Notes: generated from the letters alone by a model not told the origin. A stretch of 64,000 bases of DNA from Paenibacillus paeoniae (GCF_003388735.1 NZ_QUBQ01000009.1:39796-103795), one strand, 5' to 3'. Counted from the first letter of the stretch, positions 45,279 through 55,208 are shown. Numbers and translations are program-made.

Positions 45279-45316
45279 AAATCTTCCTCTCATGCAGATG
45301 GGAGGAAGATTTTTTC
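45279..45316 (+). terminator. Terminator after the SLH gene
   Basis: Stem AATCTTCCTCTC/GGGAGGAAGATT with loop ATGCAGAT and six T residues. Confidence 0.85.
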
Positions 45317-45359
45317 TTGAAAGCACGAGCTTACTATAGTCAACGGAGGAGTAGTCAGA

Positions 45360-46127
45360 GTGACTAATGAATTAGATTTGCGGCAATATCTGTCCATTAT
45401 TCGTAAACGTTTAGCGTTAATTCTATCTATTGTTGTTATTTGTTCTGCACTCGCTGCGGCTTATAGCATTTATTTTAAGGATCCCATCTATGAAGCTTCT
45501 ACTAAAATAATCGTTAACCAAACCTCGTCGCAGCAAGCGACCCAACAACTCGATATTAACCAAATTAATACGAATATTCGCATGATCGATACTTATAAAG
45601 AAATTATTAAAACACCAGCAATCCTGGATAAAGTCGTCTCTCAATATCCTGAGCTTGGTTACACCGCCCAAGAGTTAGTTAGACATATTCAAGTAAGCTC
45701 GGTAAATAACACTCAGGTTATGACACTTGTTGTAGAAGATGTGAATTATCAGAGAGCAGCTCAAACGGTAAATGCCGTGTCTAGTGTGTTCCAGGAGGAA
45801 ATTCAACATATTTTCAAAGTAGAGAATGTTTCCATTCTTAATGAAGCAGATCTTAACGCGCAGCCAGGGCCTGTCTCTCCCAATGTTCCTCTGAATATCG
45901 CAATTGCTTTTATTGTCTCTCTTATGTTATCCGTAGGGATTGTATTTTTGCTTGAATATATGGATGACACGATTAAGACAGAAGCGGATGTCCTTGAGCA
46001 TTTGGGTCTGCCTACTATTGCCATGATTTCGAAAATGAATCCGGAGGAGCAGAACTCTACACGAACCCAAGCAACTACCCGAACTTACAAGGCTGGTGAA
46101 TTAGAGCGTGTCACAATCGAAAAATAA
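45360..46127 (+). CDS. Wzz-like chain-length regulator / BY-kinase activator (YwqC/CapA-like)
   Basis: 255 residues, GTG start behind GGAGGAG. N-terminal and C-terminal membrane segments (about 18-37 and 175-196) flank an extracellular helical domain (YEASTKIIVNQTSSQQ), the Wzz topology. The C-terminal cytoplasmic tail activates a BY-kinase. It overlaps the kinase gene by 20 bases, the usual Gram-positive split of sensor and kinase. Controls polymer length and export. Confidence 0.92.
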   Translation: MTNELDLRQYLSIIRKRLALILSIVVICSALAAAYSIYFKDPIYEASTKIIVNQTSSQQATQQLDINQINTNIRMIDTYKEIIKTPAILDKVVSQYPELGYTAQELVRHIQVSSVNNTQVMTLVVEDVNYQRAAQTVNAVSSVFQEEIQHIFKVENVSILNEADLNAQPGPVSPNVPLNIAIAFIVSLMLSVGIVFLLEYMDDTIKTEADVLEHLGLPTIAMISKMNPEEQNSTRTQATTRTYKAGELERVTIEK

Positions 46128-46800
46128 ACGTCAGCTTATTACGCTGACTAATCCTAAATCTCCTATATCGGAGTCTTATCGTTCGTTACGGACTAACATT
46201 GATTTTTCGTCAATTGATGAAAAAATGCAAGTTATTATGGTTTCTTCAGCTGGTCCTGGCGAGGGTAAGTCAACCACCATTACCAATTTAGCTATTACGT
46301 TCGCCCAGTCTGAGCGTAAAGTTGTCTTGATCGATGCTGATTTACGTAAACCAACGGCACATCATACCTTCTCCATTTCTAATCGATTTGGTCTGTCGTC
46401 GGTTTTGTCTCAGCAATGCTCATTAGAAGAAGCAACTCAACATTCAAATGTTCCTGGCATGGATATTATTACGGCTGGAGCCATACCACCCAACCCGGCG
46501 GAGATGCTGAATTCCAAGAGAATGTCTGCTGTTATTGATGCGTTAAGACAAAAGTATGATGTTATTCTCATTGATACACCGCCATTGCTTGCAGTTACGG
46601 ATGCACAAATTGTAGCTACTAAAAGCGATGGGGTAGTACTAGTTGTCGACCAAGGTCGTGTAAAGAGAGAAATTGGTAAGAAGGCTGTACAAAACCTGCA
46701 AAGTGTAAATGCACGCATTTTGGGTGTGGTTTTAAACAACGTAAAGCGAAGGGCAAAAGAAGAGGCATATTACTATTATTATGGCACCGATGAAAAATAA
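46108..46800 (+). CDS. Capsular/EPS bacterial tyrosine kinase (YwqD/CpsD-like)
   Basis: 230 residues. Walker A SSAGPGEGKSTT, Walker A' VVLIDADLRKPT, Walker B VILIDTPPLL. The C-terminus ends in a tyrosine cluster (EEAYYYYYGTDEK), the autophosphorylation site. Activated by the Wzz-like protein and reversed by the PHP phosphatase, it cycles to control polymerisation and may also phosphorylate the UDP-sugar dehydrogenase. GTG start inside the previous gene. Confidence 0.95.
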   Translation: MSQSKNKRQLITLTNPKSPISESYRSLRTNIDFSSIDEKMQVIMVSSAGPGEGKSTTITNLAITFAQSERKVVLIDADLRKPTAHHTFSISNRFGLSSVLSQQCSLEEATQHSNVPGMDIITAGAIPPNPAEMLNSKRMSAVIDALRQKYDVILIDTPPLLAVTDAQIVATKSDGVVLVVDQGRVKREIGKKAVQNLQSVNARILGVVLNNVKRRAKEEAYYYYYGTDEK

Positions 46801-46827
46801 GACATAGTTGTTGCAACGGCGGAGGGA

Positions 46828-48660
46828 ATGAGCAGAATGAGTTACAGAAGAAGGATGCTAATAATTTTGGTGGTTGATATTATCATCATTTGGGTGGCCA
46901 TAGGGGTGTCCTATCTGTTCCGCTTTAATGGAAGCATTCCTCCCCGTTATGAGGGGCAAATGCTGTTATTTGCAGTTGTGACGACTATTATCTGCGGTAG
47001 CAGCCTTGCTTTCTTTAGAATGTATAGAAGAATGTGGCAATATGCCAGTATTGGCGAGATCCTTGAGCTTTTTAAAGCTATTGTAATTGGGATGGTTTTG
47101 TCTTATACAGTGGCTTCACTTATTTTTGGTGAACGAATTCCACTGTCAATAGGCTCTAGAACACTGGAGCTCATGTTGCTTCTAATGGGCGGGTCCAGGT
47201 TTCTATGGCGGTTAATAAGAGTAAATCGATCTATTAAGTCGGAGGAACCTAATAATATATTAGTTGTAGGTGCGGGCGATTGTGGCGCACTCATAGCAAA
47301 AGAAATCATGACAAGCGATCGCTTTCAGGGGAGTCGTCTTATAGGTTTCATTGATGATAATGGCTATAAACGGAATATGCAAGTGATGGGGGTACCCGTA
47401 ATGGGTGGCCGTGATCACATCGAGTTTATTGTTCAGAAATATGATATTCATGACATTGTCATTGCTATGCCGTCCGCTAAGCGTTCGGACATTTCAGATA
47501 TTATTAACATTTGCAAGTTAACGAGGGCAAAGGTAAAGATTATACCGGCCATTAATGATTTCATTACGGGACGCCTGGCTGTTCAAACTTTGCGGAACGT
47601 AGAGGTTGAAGACTTACTGGGTAGAGAGACCGTCAACATTGATATGAAAGGCATTATGGACTATGTAACGGATAAAGTGGCATTGGTTACGGGGGCTGGT
47701 GGATCTATTGGATCAGAGCTCTGCAGACAAATTGCTTCTTATCAGCCATCCAAACTATTATTGCTAGGTCACGGCGAGAACAGTATATATTTAATTGAGA
47801 TGGAACTCAAAAATAAGTTTCCTAATGTGCACTTGGAGACCGTCATTGCGGATATTCAGGATCGGGACCGTATGGATGAGATTTTTGCCAGCTTTAAGCC
47901 TCAGGTTGTGTTTCATGCCGCAGCACATAAGCATGTTCCTCTTATGGAGCGTAATCCGTCGGAGGCTGTTAAAAATAATGTGTTTGGAACGAAGAATGTT
48001 GCGGATGCCGCGGACAAGTATGGAACGCAACGTTTTGTAATGATTTCCTCAGACAAGGCTGTAAATCCAAGCAGTGTTATGGGGGCTACCAAACGCATTG
48101 CGGAAATGTATATTCAGAGCATTAACGCGACAAGCAATACCCAATTTGTTGCTGTCCGTTTCGGCAATGTGCTTGGAAGTCGCGGCAGTGTAATTCCGAG
48201 GTTTAAGGAACAGATTGCAGCCGGCGGACCGGTTACGGTAACTCATCCAGACATGGTGAGATATTTTATGACTATACCCGAAGCCGTGCAGTTGGTTATT
48301 CAAGCTGGTGCGTATGCAAAGGGTGGAGAAATTTTTATTCTTGATATGGGCAAGCCTGTTCGTATTCTTGATTTGGCTAAAGATCTTATTCGATTATCAG
48401 GATTCGAACCAGACGTAGATATTAAGGTGCAGTTCAGTGGTATGCGTGAAGGTGAAAAGCTATTTGAAGAGTTATTGACTGAATCGGAGGCGACAACAGC
48501 CACGCAGCATGAGCGAATCTACATTGGCAAGCCTTCGGACATTAATCGAGCAGAACTGGATATGCAATTTAGAAGATTTGAGAAAGTATTGGGCGAGGAT
48601 CATCATTCTGTGAAGGCTGCTATTGAGCGGCTAGTTCCTTTCTACTCTCATGTATCGTAA
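46828..48660 (+). CDS. Membrane-bound NDP-sugar 4,6-dehydratase/epimerase (EpsC/CapD/PglF-like)
   Basis: 610 residues. Four N-terminal membrane helices (to about residue 120) and a CoA-binding-like domain (NILVVGAGDCGALIAKE) precede a full SDR domain: VTGAGGSIGSELCRQI, HAAAHKHVPLMERNP, SSDKAVNPSSVMGATKR. This type converts UDP-GlcNAc to a 4-keto-6-deoxy sugar, the first step to bacillosamine- or FucNAc-type residues. ATG 46837 has better Shine-Dalgarno spacing than 46828, so the protein may be three residues shorter. Confidence 0.93.
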   Translation: MSRMSYRRRMLIILVVDIIIIWVAIGVSYLFRFNGSIPPRYEGQMLLFAVVTTIICGSSLAFFRMYRRMWQYASIGEILELFKAIVIGMVLSYTVASLIFGERIPLSIGSRTLELMLLLMGGSRFLWRLIRVNRSIKSEEPNNILVVGAGDCGALIAKEIMTSDRFQGSRLIGFIDDNGYKRNMQVMGVPVMGGRDHIEFIVQKYDIHDIVIAMPSAKRSDISDIINICKLTRAKVKIIPAINDFITGRLAVQTLRNVEVEDLLGRETVNIDMKGIMDYVTDKVALVTGAGGSIGSELCRQIASYQPSKLLLLGHGENSIYLIEMELKNKFPNVHLETVIADIQDRDRMDEIFASFKPQVVFHAAAHKHVPLMERNPSEAVKNNVFGTKNVADAADKYGTQRFVMISSDKAVNPSSVMGATKRIAEMYIQSINATSNTQFVAVRFGNVLGSRGSVIPRFKEQIAAGGPVTVTHPDMVRYFMTIPEAVQLVIQAGAYAKGGEIFILDMGKPVRILDLAKDLIRLSGFEPDVDIKVQFSGMREGEKLFEELLTESEATTATQHERIYIGKPSDINRAELDMQFRRFEKVLGEDHHSVKAAIERLVPFYSHVS

Positions 48661-48696
48661 AAACACTATAATTCAATCAGAAGAGGTGAGAAGCGA

Positions 48697-49266
48697 ATGA
48701 AGAAATGGAAAAAGGTTTTGATTTGGGTTGCTTCAATTATTGTTGTACTAGGTATTGGTGGTTTAATTACGGCCAACTATGTCATGGATCGGATGATTGC
48801 TTCGTTGGCCAATAGCTTGGAGTCAGAACTTATAGCAGAGGTCGATAATGGCAATGTAGAACCTAATAAACCAGGTGGAGAAGAAGTCCCAGATCAAGAT
48901 AGTCCTTCCGACACTCAGGGTGGAAATACAAACCCGGATTCCACTTCTCAGCCTTCAAAACAACCTTCTAACGATGGTTATACTGCCGAGATCTCTACTG
49001 ATAAGGCCAAAGATGTTCAGGAGAAAATTACAGTTAGTGAAAAAGCAAAGTTGGCAGGAGTGCTCCTAAAACAATTGAGTGTTGATGATATGAAGTTACT
49101 TCAAGAGTTAGCGAGTGGCGGTCTTAATATTGAAGAAAAAAAGCAGGCTAGGAGCATCATACTGGAAAAGCTGACACCAGAGCAATATGACGAACTTATT
49201 CAAATTGCAAAGAAATATGGCATGAGTCAAGGAAAGAGCTACGAGGAAGTTTCTAAGGAACAGTAA
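48697..49266 (+). CDS. Membrane-anchored protein of unknown function in the EPS locus
   Basis: 189 residues. N-terminal membrane anchor (about 7-29), then a Pro/Ser/Asp/Asn-rich flexible linker (about 52-95) and a charged helical C-terminal domain (VSEKAKLAGVLLKQLSVDDM, LTPEQYDELIQIAKKYG). No cysteines and no family I know. Good Shine-Dalgarno AGAGGTGAG. The layout (anchor, linker, helical outer domain) resembles the protein at 59209, so both may act outside the membrane in EPS export or matrix attachment. Confidence 0.75.
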   Translation: MKKWKKVLIWVASIIVVLGIGGLITANYVMDRMIASLANSLESELIAEVDNGNVEPNKPGGEEVPDQDSPSDTQGGNTNPDSTSQPSKQPSNDGYTAEISTDKAKDVQEKITVSEKAKLAGVLLKQLSVDDMKLLQELASGGLNIEEKKQARSIILEKLTPEQYDELIQIAKKYGMSQGKSYEEVSKEQ

Positions 49267-49310
49267 ATAGTATATTACAGCTAAGTGAAATCATTGAACG
49301 GAGGATATCC

Positions 49311-50192
49311 ATGAAAGTTCGCAAGGCTATTATTCCCGCCGCAGGTCTAGGGACAAGGTTTTTGCCAGCAACAAAAGCCATGCCCAAAGAAATGCTTCCT
49401 ATAGTAGATAAGCCAACTATTCAATACATTGTGGAAGAAGCAGTTGAATCAGGTATTGAAGATATTATTATTGTAACCGGTAAAGGCAAAAGGGCGATTG
49501 AAGACCATTTTGATAATTCGTTTGAGCTCGAGCAGAGTCTTCTGGAAAAAGGAAAGCTGGAGCTGTTAAGTGAAGTACAAAAGTCTTCAAAAATGGTTGA
49601 TATACATTATATTCGGCAGAAGGAAGCAAAAGGTTTAGGGCATGCGATATGGTGTGCAAGAAAATTTATTGGAAATGAACCTTTTGCTGTGCTTTTGGGT
49701 GACGATATTGTTCAAGCGGAGAAGCCATGCTTAAAACAAATGATTGAACAATACGACCGGTATAAATCTTCAATAATTGGCGTGCAAAGAGTAAGCCAAG
49801 AAGAGGTTTCAAGATACGGTATTGTAGCAGGAAAAGAGATTCATGAACGGTTGTATAGTGTTAATGAACTTGTTGAGAAACCTAAAGTGGAAGAGGCTCC
49901 ATCGGATATAGCTATTATGGGACGCTATATTTTGAGTCCGAAAATTTTTGGCATACTCGAGTTGCAAAAACCAGGTGCAGGTGGAGAGATCCAGCTTACA
50001 GACGCTATTGCTGAGTTAAACCGTTCAGAGGCGGTATATGCTTATAATTTCAAGGGGACTCGGTACGATGTTGGTGAGAAGTTTGGGTTTATCAAGACAA
50101 CAATTGAAATGGCATTACAAAATCCAAGTTTAAATAAAGAATTACTGAACTACCTTGAGGATTTATTGCGAAATCACAGATTAATGGTTTGA
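49311..50192 (+). CDS. galU: UTP-glucose-1-phosphate uridylyltransferase
   Basis: 293 residues. AIIPAAGLGTRFLPATKAMPKEMLPIVDKP (parts AAGLGTRFLP and KEMLPIVDKPT) is the nucleotide site. ENVLVEKP-type VNELVEKPKVEEAPS, GRYILSP and GAGGEIQLTDAI are diagnostic. It supplies UDP-glucose, from which UDP-galactose and UDP-glucuronate can be made. Shine-Dalgarno GGAGG. Confidence 0.95.
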   Translation: MKVRKAIIPAAGLGTRFLPATKAMPKEMLPIVDKPTIQYIVEEAVESGIEDIIIVTGKGKRAIEDHFDNSFELEQSLLEKGKLELLSEVQKSSKMVDIHYIRQKEAKGLGHAIWCARKFIGNEPFAVLLGDDIVQAEKPCLKQMIEQYDRYKSSIIGVQRVSQEEVSRYGIVAGKEIHERLYSVNELVEKPKVEEAPSDIAIMGRYILSPKIFGILELQKPGAGGEIQLTDAIAELNRSEAVYAYNFKGTRYDVGEKFGFIKTTIEMALQNPSLNKELLNYLEDLLRNHRLMV

Positions 50193-50230
50193 CATGATAA
50201 ATAATAAATGCTTGAAATGGAGTTGCGGAC

Positions 50231-50878
50231 ATGTATCTTAAGTTAAAAAGATGTGGAGATATTTTATTGTCCTGTACCGGATTAATTTTACTATCTCCAT
50301 TATTTTTGTTCATTATAGTAGGGATTAAAATGGAATCACGAGGACCGGTGCTATTTAAACAAAAGCGAGTTGGTATTCATAAGAAGCATTTTAATATTTT
50401 GAAATTTAGAACGATGAAGATTGATGCGCCTAAGGATACACCTACTCACTTGCTGCAAAATCCCGAAGAATATATCACAAAAATGGGAATATTTTTGAGA
50501 AAAACTAGTCTGGATGAACTCCCTCAGATATGGAACATTCTTGTGGGCGATATGAGCATTATCGGACCGAGACCAGCTTTATGGAATCAATACGACCTTA
50601 TTGCTGAACGCGACAAATACAGGGCGAATGAAGTTCTTCCAGGGCTAACGGGTTGGGCGCAAATTAATGGTCGAGATGAGTTACCGATATCAGAGAAAGC
50701 AAGATTGGACGGGAAATATGTAAGTAGTATAGGGGTTAGAATGGATTTCAAATGTTTTTTTGGAACTATAGTAAATGTAATAAAGAGTGATGGGGTTGTT
50801 GAAGGATCACAGGGGGCAAACATACAACACTCTAATAAGTTAACCAAAGAGTCTAAGATTAAAAGGATCGAAGCGTAG
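50231..50878 (+). CDS. Initiating undecaprenyl-phosphate sugar phosphotransferase (EpsL/PglC-like)
   Basis: 215 residues. One N-terminal membrane hairpin (about 10-32), then the polyprenyl-phosphate transferase core: GPVLFKQKRVGIHKKHFNIL in part, KFRTMKIDA, LRKTSLDELPQIWNIL, MSIIGPRPA and LPGLTGWAQINGR. It transfers the first sugar phosphate, probably the 6-deoxy amino sugar made by the dehydratase, to the lipid carrier. The short monotopic form resembles PglC and EpsL rather than WbaP. Confidence 0.93.
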   Translation: MYLKLKRCGDILLSCTGLILLSPLFLFIIVGIKMESRGPVLFKQKRVGIHKKHFNILKFRTMKIDAPKDTPTHLLQNPEEYITKMGIFLRKTSLDELPQIWNILVGDMSIIGPRPALWNQYDLIAERDKYRANEVLPGLTGWAQINGRDELPISEKARLDGKYVSSIGVRMDFKCFFGTIVNVIKSDGVVEGSQGANIQHSNKLTKESKIKRIEA

Positions 50879-50879
50879 A

Positions 50880-51728
50880 ATGAAAAGAATTTTAGTGACA
50901 GCTCAAAATAGTTATATAGGTAATTCGTTTGCCGATTGGGTAAAAGATGATGATATTAAAATAGAATTCTTAAGTTGTAGATCTGATGAATGGAAAAAGA
51001 AGAGTTTTAGTGAGTATGATGTAGTTTATCATGTTGCGGGAATTGCCCACCTGAATGAAAAGAAAGTAAATAGCGAACTATACTATACTGTAAATAGAGA
51101 TTTGACAATTGATTTAGCGACAAAATCAAAGGATGAAGGGGTTCTCCAATTTATTTTTTTGAGTTCAATGAGTGTATATGGTCTTGAGACCGGTATTATT
51201 AATAAAAATACAATTGAAAATCCTGTGAGCAATTATGGAAAATCTAAATTACAGGCTGAAAATGAATTAATAAAGCTTGAGTCTGACAATTTTTCTGTGG
51301 TGATTTTACGTCCTCCAATGGTATATGGAAGAGGTTGCAAAGGAAATTACACTAAACTATCTAAAATATCAAAAAAACTACCTATATTTCCCGATTCAAT
51401 TAATAAAAGAAGTATGATTTATATAGATAATTTATCAGAGTTAGTAAAAATTATAATTAATAACAAAAGCAAGGGTATTTTTTATCCACAAAATGAGGAG
51501 TATGTTAATACGGCTAGCATGGTAAGACTAATTTCCAAGTACAAATCTTCTAAAATATACATATTTAAAGTTCCAAGTGAAATTATTAAATACTTAAAAA
51601 TAGGAAGTATAAAAAAAATTTTTGGAACTCTGGTTTACGATATGAGTCTTTCTGAACACCATTTATCATATTGTTGTGTTAATTTTAATGACTCTATTGA
51701 ATTAACCGAGAGCGGAGCGGAAATATGA
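50880..51728 (+). CDS. NAD-dependent epimerase/dehydratase family protein
   Basis: 282 residues, extended SDR fold. The nucleotide-binding start is VTAQNSYIGNSF instead of a perfect GxxGxxG. YxxxK is present (NYGKSKLQ) with the preceding serine in FLSSMSVYG, and a substrate loop VVILRPPMVYGRG follows. It probably reduces or epimerises an NDP- or lipid-linked sugar, for example the 4-keto product of the dehydratase. Strongly AT-rich. It starts two bases after the transferase stop. Confidence 0.88.
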   Translation: MKRILVTAQNSYIGNSFADWVKDDDIKIEFLSCRSDEWKKKSFSEYDVVYHVAGIAHLNEKKVNSELYYTVNRDLTIDLATKSKDEGVLQFIFLSSMSVYGLETGIINKNTIENPVSNYGKSKLQAENELIKLESDNFSVVILRPPMVYGRGCKGNYTKLSKISKKLPIFPDSINKRSMIYIDNLSELVKIIINNKSKGIFYPQNEEYVNTASMVRLISKYKSSKIYIFKVPSEIIKYLKIGSIKKIFGTLVYDMSLSEHHLSYCCVNFNDSIELTESGAEI

Positions 51729-52837
51729 AAAAAGTGTTGTTTGTGGCCACAGTAGTCCAGAAGCATATAATGGTCTTTCATATACCATATTTAAAGTGGT
51801 TTAAGGAAAATGGATATGAAACTTACGTGTGCGCTAAGAATGATTATAAAAACAAAAATGAGTGTAATATTCCATATTGCGATCATTACATTGACCTTCC
51901 ATTTGAACGTTCACCAATAAATCTCAAGAATATTAAAGTTTATAGAGAATTAAAAAAAATAATTGATTTAAATAATTTTGAAGTAATTCATTGTCACACG
52001 CCAATGGGTGGAGTTTTAACTAGACTGGCGGCTAAGGAATCTCGAAATCGAGGAAGTAAAGTACTTTATACAGCTCATGGATTTCATTTTTACAAAGGTG
52101 CTCCACTAATAAATTGGATTTTATACTATCCAACAGAGAAATATTTATCACGATTTACGGATATATTAATTACTATTAATAATGAGGATTATGAGTATGC
52201 AATGAAATTTAAAGCAAATCAAGTTGAATTTGTTCCAGGTGTTGGGATAGATGTGAACAAATTTAATGATTTAAAACTAGCTAAAGAAAATAAACGAAAA
52301 GAGCTTAATATACCGGAAGATTCGATTGTGATTCTTTCGATTGGAGAGCTAACCAAGAGAAAAAACCATGAGCTTGCAATAAGAGCTGTATCTAAACTTA
52401 AAAATAAAAATTATGTTTATTTAATATGTGGTAACGGTGACCTGAAAGATTACTTGAGAGAAGCTTCAAAAAATCTCAACATTGAGGAGAATGTCAGATT
52501 CCTGGGCTTCAGGAATGATATTCCGGAAATTTGTGCAGCATCCGATATTTTTGTGTTTCCTTCTTTTCAAGAAGGACTACCTGTTTCTATAATGGAGGCC
52601 ATGTCTGCAGGGCTACCTATAATTTGCTCGTCTATTAGAGGAAATACTGATCTTATTGAGAATGGAATTAATGGTTTTTTGTTTGATGTATCGGATATTA
52701 ATGATTTCTCAAAAAAAATCGAGAAATTAAGTTCAGATTCTGATTTACGTAAGTCAATGAGCGCTCAAAATATTGAAAAAGCAAAAATGTATGATAAATC
52801 AGTTGTAGAAGAAATAATGAGTGGTATATATAGTTGA
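51725..52837 (+). CDS. Glycosyltransferase, GT4 family (EpsD-like)
   Basis: 370 residues, GT-B fold. N-terminal acceptor domain with VIHCHTPMGGVLTRLAAKES and TAHGFHFYKGAP. C-terminal donor domain with ILSIGELTKRKNHELAIRA, RFLGFRNDIPEICAASDIFV and the EX7E motif in PSFQEGLPVSIMEAMSAGLP. It resembles B. subtilis EpsD in organisation. ATG overlaps the previous stop by four bases. Acceptor and donor sugars are not deducible. Confidence 0.92.
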   Translation: MKKVLFVATVVQKHIMVFHIPYLKWFKENGYETYVCAKNDYKNKNECNIPYCDHYIDLPFERSPINLKNIKVYRELKKIIDLNNFEVIHCHTPMGGVLTRLAAKESRNRGSKVLYTAHGFHFYKGAPLINWILYYPTEKYLSRFTDILITINNEDYEYAMKFKANQVEFVPGVGIDVNKFNDLKLAKENKRKELNIPEDSIVILSIGELTKRKNHELAIRAVSKLKNKNYVYLICGNGDLKDYLREASKNLNIEENVRFLGFRNDIPEICAASDIFVFPSFQEGLPVSIMEAMSAGLPIICSSIRGNTDLIENGINGFLFDVSDINDFSKKIEKLSSDSDLRKSMSAQNIEKAKMYDKSVVEEIMSGIYS

Positions 52838-52858
52838 ATTTAGGGAGTGTATGTCCCA

Positions 52859-53989
52859 ATGAACAAAAAAATTGTAATACTTCGCTCTAATCCAGTTGAT
52901 CCGGACTCTCGAGTTGAGAAGGAGGCGAACACTCTTTTGACAAATGGCCACGATGTAACAATTGTTGCCTGGGAGAGGGGAGCAAAACATAAAGCACGGG
53001 AAGAAAAAATCCGGTTATTTTCAAAAGAAGTGAGCATCCATAGAATGGGAATACCTGCGAAGTTCGGGGGTGGAATGAAGAAAAATTTAATTCCACTTTT
53101 ATTATTTCAATATTATTTAATGCTTTGGCTTATACGGAATAGAAAATCATACGACATTATTCACGCCTGTGATTTTGATACAGCATTGTCAGCTTTTTTA
53201 TGCGCCAAGTTTTTAAAGAAAAAACTGGTCTATGATATTTTCGATTATTATGTGGATGCATTCAGTGTGCCGACTAAACTAAAAAGGTATATACAAAAAA
53301 TAGATCATCATATAATTAACTCAGCTAGTGCAACAATAATTTGTTCTGAAAAAAGGAAAGATCAAATTAGTGGATCTAGTCCTAAGAGTCTTACATTCAT
53401 ACATAATACACCGCCTGATTTAGAATTAGGGAAATATAAATTTAATCTTAACCAGAATAAAATGAAACTAGTATATGTGGGAATACTTTCAAAAGAAAGA
53501 TTCTTGCTGGAAATCTCCGAGGTCATTCAAAAGTTACCTAACTGCGAGCTTCATATAGGTGGTTTTGGAGAACTGGGATCATACTTTGAACAACTGTCAG
53601 CTATAAGTGAAAATATTCACTTTTATGGAAAGTTGTCTTATGAGAAGTCTTTAAATTTAGCTTATAACTGTGATATTATGCTGGCTATTTACGATCCCAG
53701 TATTCCTAATCATAAGTATGCTGCACCTAATAAGTTTTATGAGGCATTAATGCTTGGAAAGCCACTTATCATGGTAGAAAACACTGGTATGGATGAAGTT
53801 GTACTCCGTAATGAGATTGGCGTAGTTATTAAATATAATAAAAACAGTTTTGCTGAGAATCTTCAAAGTTTAATAAGAAAGCAAGCTGATTGGCCTGGAA
53901 TGTCTGAGAGAATGAAGATGCTTTATAAAGGAAAATATAGCTGGTCAATTATGGAGAAGAGATTGATAAATCTTTATGAGCAAATATAG
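52859..53989 (+). CDS. Glycosyltransferase, GT4-like
   Basis: 376 residues from ATG 52859 with AGGGAG 11 bases upstream. N-terminus RSNPVDPDSRVEKEANTLL is typical of glycosyltransferases beside O-antigen and EPS genes. The C-terminal part has LVYVGILSKERFLLEISEVI and YAAPNKFYEALMLGKPLIM, the donor-site glutamate region. Probable second or third sugar transfer. AT-rich. Confidence 0.9.
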   Translation: MNKKIVILRSNPVDPDSRVEKEANTLLTNGHDVTIVAWERGAKHKAREEKIRLFSKEVSIHRMGIPAKFGGGMKKNLIPLLLFQYYLMLWLIRNRKSYDIIHACDFDTALSAFLCAKFLKKKLVYDIFDYYVDAFSVPTKLKRYIQKIDHHIINSASATIICSEKRKDQISGSSPKSLTFIHNTPPDLELGKYKFNLNQNKMKLVYVGILSKERFLLEISEVIQKLPNCELHIGGFGELGSYFEQLSAISENIHFYGKLSYEKSLNLAYNCDIMLAIYDPSIPNHKYAAPNKFYEALMLGKPLIMVENTGMDEVVLRNEIGVVIKYNKNSFAENLQSLIRKQADWPGMSERMKMLYKGKYSWSIMEKRLINLYEQI

Positions 53990-54038
53990 TCATTAAGTAA
54001 GGATCAACAAGCTGCTGCATTAAAGAAAAAGGTATGGG

Positions 54039-55208
54039 ATGTGCAATTTTGTGAAAATACTTTATGTAGTATCTAGGCCATTAGAAATTAATACTTCTTC
54101 TTCAATAAGGAATAGGGCCACCATTCAGGGATTATTGGATAATGGGTGTGATGTAGATCTAATTACTACAGCAGCAGACCCGAACCATAATAGCTATGAT
54201 TCTAATTTGGCACTTGACAGGGTAAATACTACTTATTTGGAATTGTCGGGCGTTCAAAGTGTACTAAGAACCGGTAGGAGGTTGAAATTTCTTGGGAAAA
54301 TTCGTAATTTGGTGTATAAAATAGCAACTAAATTTGAATTATATGATAATTTAAAGGGGGTCGCAAATCAAGCAGAACATGTAAATATAGATGATACTAG
54401 CTATGACCTTGTTATTTCATCTTCAGACCCCAAGTCATCACATTTATTTGTGTACAAACTATTTGAAATTGGAGTGCTCAAAAATACGAAATGGAAGCAA
54501 ATATGGGGAGATCCCTTCTATTCAGATATTACAAGCACTAAGAAATGGAATAAAGGAAAAATAAAAAAAGAAGAACGTAAATTATTAAATTATGCTTCTT
54601 CAGTCATATATGTATCACCATTAACTTTAGAATCCCAGAAGAGCATTTTTCCGGAGTATTCGGATAAAATGAAATTTGTTCCGATCCCCTATAATGCTAG
54701 GGTTGAGTACCCAGTTGTCAATGAGACTGAGAAGCTATCTTTATTGTACTCTGGAGATTATATGTCAAGCGTAAGAGATATTCGTCCTTTATATGATGCA
54801 ATCTGTGATTCAAATGATGCGATTACGATTTGCGGTGGAAGTGATATCAATCTAAAGCCGCTAAGTAACGTTAAAATATACCCGCGTATAAGTGTGGATG
54901 AGGTAAAGAAGTTAGAAGAAAACGCAGATGTTCTCATTCATTTAAGCAACAAGTCGGGTAGCCAAATACCGGGAAAGATCTATCAGTTTTCAGGTACGAA
55001 TAAATATGTTTTGTTTATACTTGATGGAGATTCACAGAAGCTTTCGGACTTTTTTTCAAAATACAATAGATTCATATTTTGTGAGAATAATAAAGAAAGT
55101 ATCTCTCGTGCATTGTCTCAAATAAAGAAGGATAACTATAAAAATACGAGGTTTATTATTGAGGATTTTAGTCCAAAAGAGGTTTCAAAAACATTAATCA
55201 ATTCATAA
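54039..55208 (+). CDS. Glycosyltransferase-like protein (GT-B fold)
   Basis: 389 residues. ILYVVSRPLEINTSSSIRNR at the N-terminus and LLYSGDYMSSVRDIRPLYDA, then IHLSNKSGSQIPGKIYQFSG in the donor domain, suggest a GT4-like enzyme that has diverged around the EX7E motif. ATG 54039 has AAAGG close by; GTG 54051 is an alternative. Third transferase of the locus, between a GT4 gene and the flippase. Confidence 0.82.
   Translation: MCNFVKILYVVSRPLEINTSSSIRNRATIQGLLDNGCDVDLITTAADPNHNSYDSNLALDRVNTTYLELSGVQSVLRTGRRLKFLGKIRNLVYKIATKFELYDNLKGVANQAEHVNIDDTSYDLVISSSDPKSSHLFVYKLFEIGVLKNTKWKQIWGDPFYSDITSTKKWNKGKIKKEERKLLNYASSVIYVSPLTLESQKSIFPEYSDKMKFVPIPYNARVEYPVVNETEKLSLLYSGDYMSSVRDIRPLYDAICDSNDAITICGGSDINLKPLSNVKIYPRISVDEVKKLEENADVLIHLSNKSGSQIPGKIYQFSGTNKYVLFILDGDSQKLSDFFSKYNRFIFCENNKESISRALSQIKKDNYKNTRFIIEDFSPKEVSKTLINS

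Noticed and set aside
45262..50230. EAR-type processive antitermination element as in the B. subtilis eps operon
   Set aside because: I looked in the gaps between genes and found them too short and without a recognisable EAR structure.
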